In this document: piece by piece, positions 6,223 through 6,225 of the stretch
How positions within the stretch are numbered: the stretch's first letter is position 1
How the letters are laid out: the number at the start of each line of letters is the position of its first letter
Assembly (NCBI GenBank): GCA_964569025.1
Contig: CAZMSQ010000078.1
Span: 1 to 6,225 of the forward strand
Direction of reading: 5' to 3'
Length of the DNA: 6,225 bases
Source: CAZMSQ01 sp964569025
GTDB lineage: Bacteria > Bacteroidota > Bacteroidia > Chitinophagales > Saprospiraceae
Notes under the pieces: generated by a model
Told to the model about the DNA's origin: nothing
Databases searched by the model: none
What the model saw: the letters and a program-made list of their open reading frames with translations, nothing else
Translations under genes and position numbers: made by a program

Positions 6223-6225
6223 GTC

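Larger units (their letters stand above)
5758..6225. other. AT-rich stretch without a supportable gene
   Basis: From 5941 to 6225 GC is about 36% (hand count), well below the coding region before it. Two open frames on the plus strand, 5779-5937 (52 codons) and 5939-6211 (90 codons, GTG start), show no family I recognise. A short minus-strand open stretch near 6020-6150 is no better. No tRNA or rRNA pattern and no clear terminator is visible. In Bacteroidota a RluA/RluD-type pseudouridine synthase gene often follows a PASTA gene (from memory); none is present here. Confidence 0.6.

Overview
The window looks like a Bacteroidota chromosome segment, probably from the Saprospiria/Chitinophagia side of the phylum, with moderately high GC in the genes. 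Three things point there. The large D-Ala-D-Ala ligase-like protein of two fused modules is, from memory, a form found in that group. The kinase-less PASTA membrane protein with a ligase gene beside it is a familiar Bacteroidota arrangement. The gene starts lack Shine-Dalgarno sequences, and the best promoter-like signals fit the Bacteroidota pattern TTTG / 19-21 nt / TAnnTTTG. The placement is an inference from protein character, not a database result.

Layout: positions 1-139 are intergenic and begin with a 17-bp tandem repeat that contains a perfect 24-bp palindrome. A YkuK-family RNase H-like gene (140-610, +) runs tail to tail into a MATE-family efflux transporter gene (612-1916, -), with one base between the stop codons. 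A divergent intergenic region (1917-2089) carries candidate promoters on both strands. The centrepiece is a 923-residue tandem D-Ala-D-Ala ligase-like protein (2090-4861, +). After 26 bp, which include a small hairpin over the ligase stop codon, comes a 289-residue single-pass membrane protein with three PASTA-like repeats (4888-5757, +). The last ~470 bases (5758-6225) hold no gene I can support. They become AT-rich (about 36% GC from 5941 on, counted by hand) and contain several short palindromes and repeats.

The ligase and PASTA genes probably form a cell-wall operon: one makes the D-Ala-D-Ala end of the peptidoglycan stem peptide, and PASTA domains in other bacteria bind stem peptides or beta-lactams. 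The YkuK and MATE genes have no obvious link to that pathway.

The most interesting item is the two-module ligase. Its halves keep different subsets of the catalytic residues: the N-half has Arg for the ATP-binding Lys and Asp for a metal-binding Glu, while the C-half has Phe for the omega-loop Tyr. I do not see a wholly new multi-gene system here. The unexplained parts are this division of labour and the repeat-bearing window ends.
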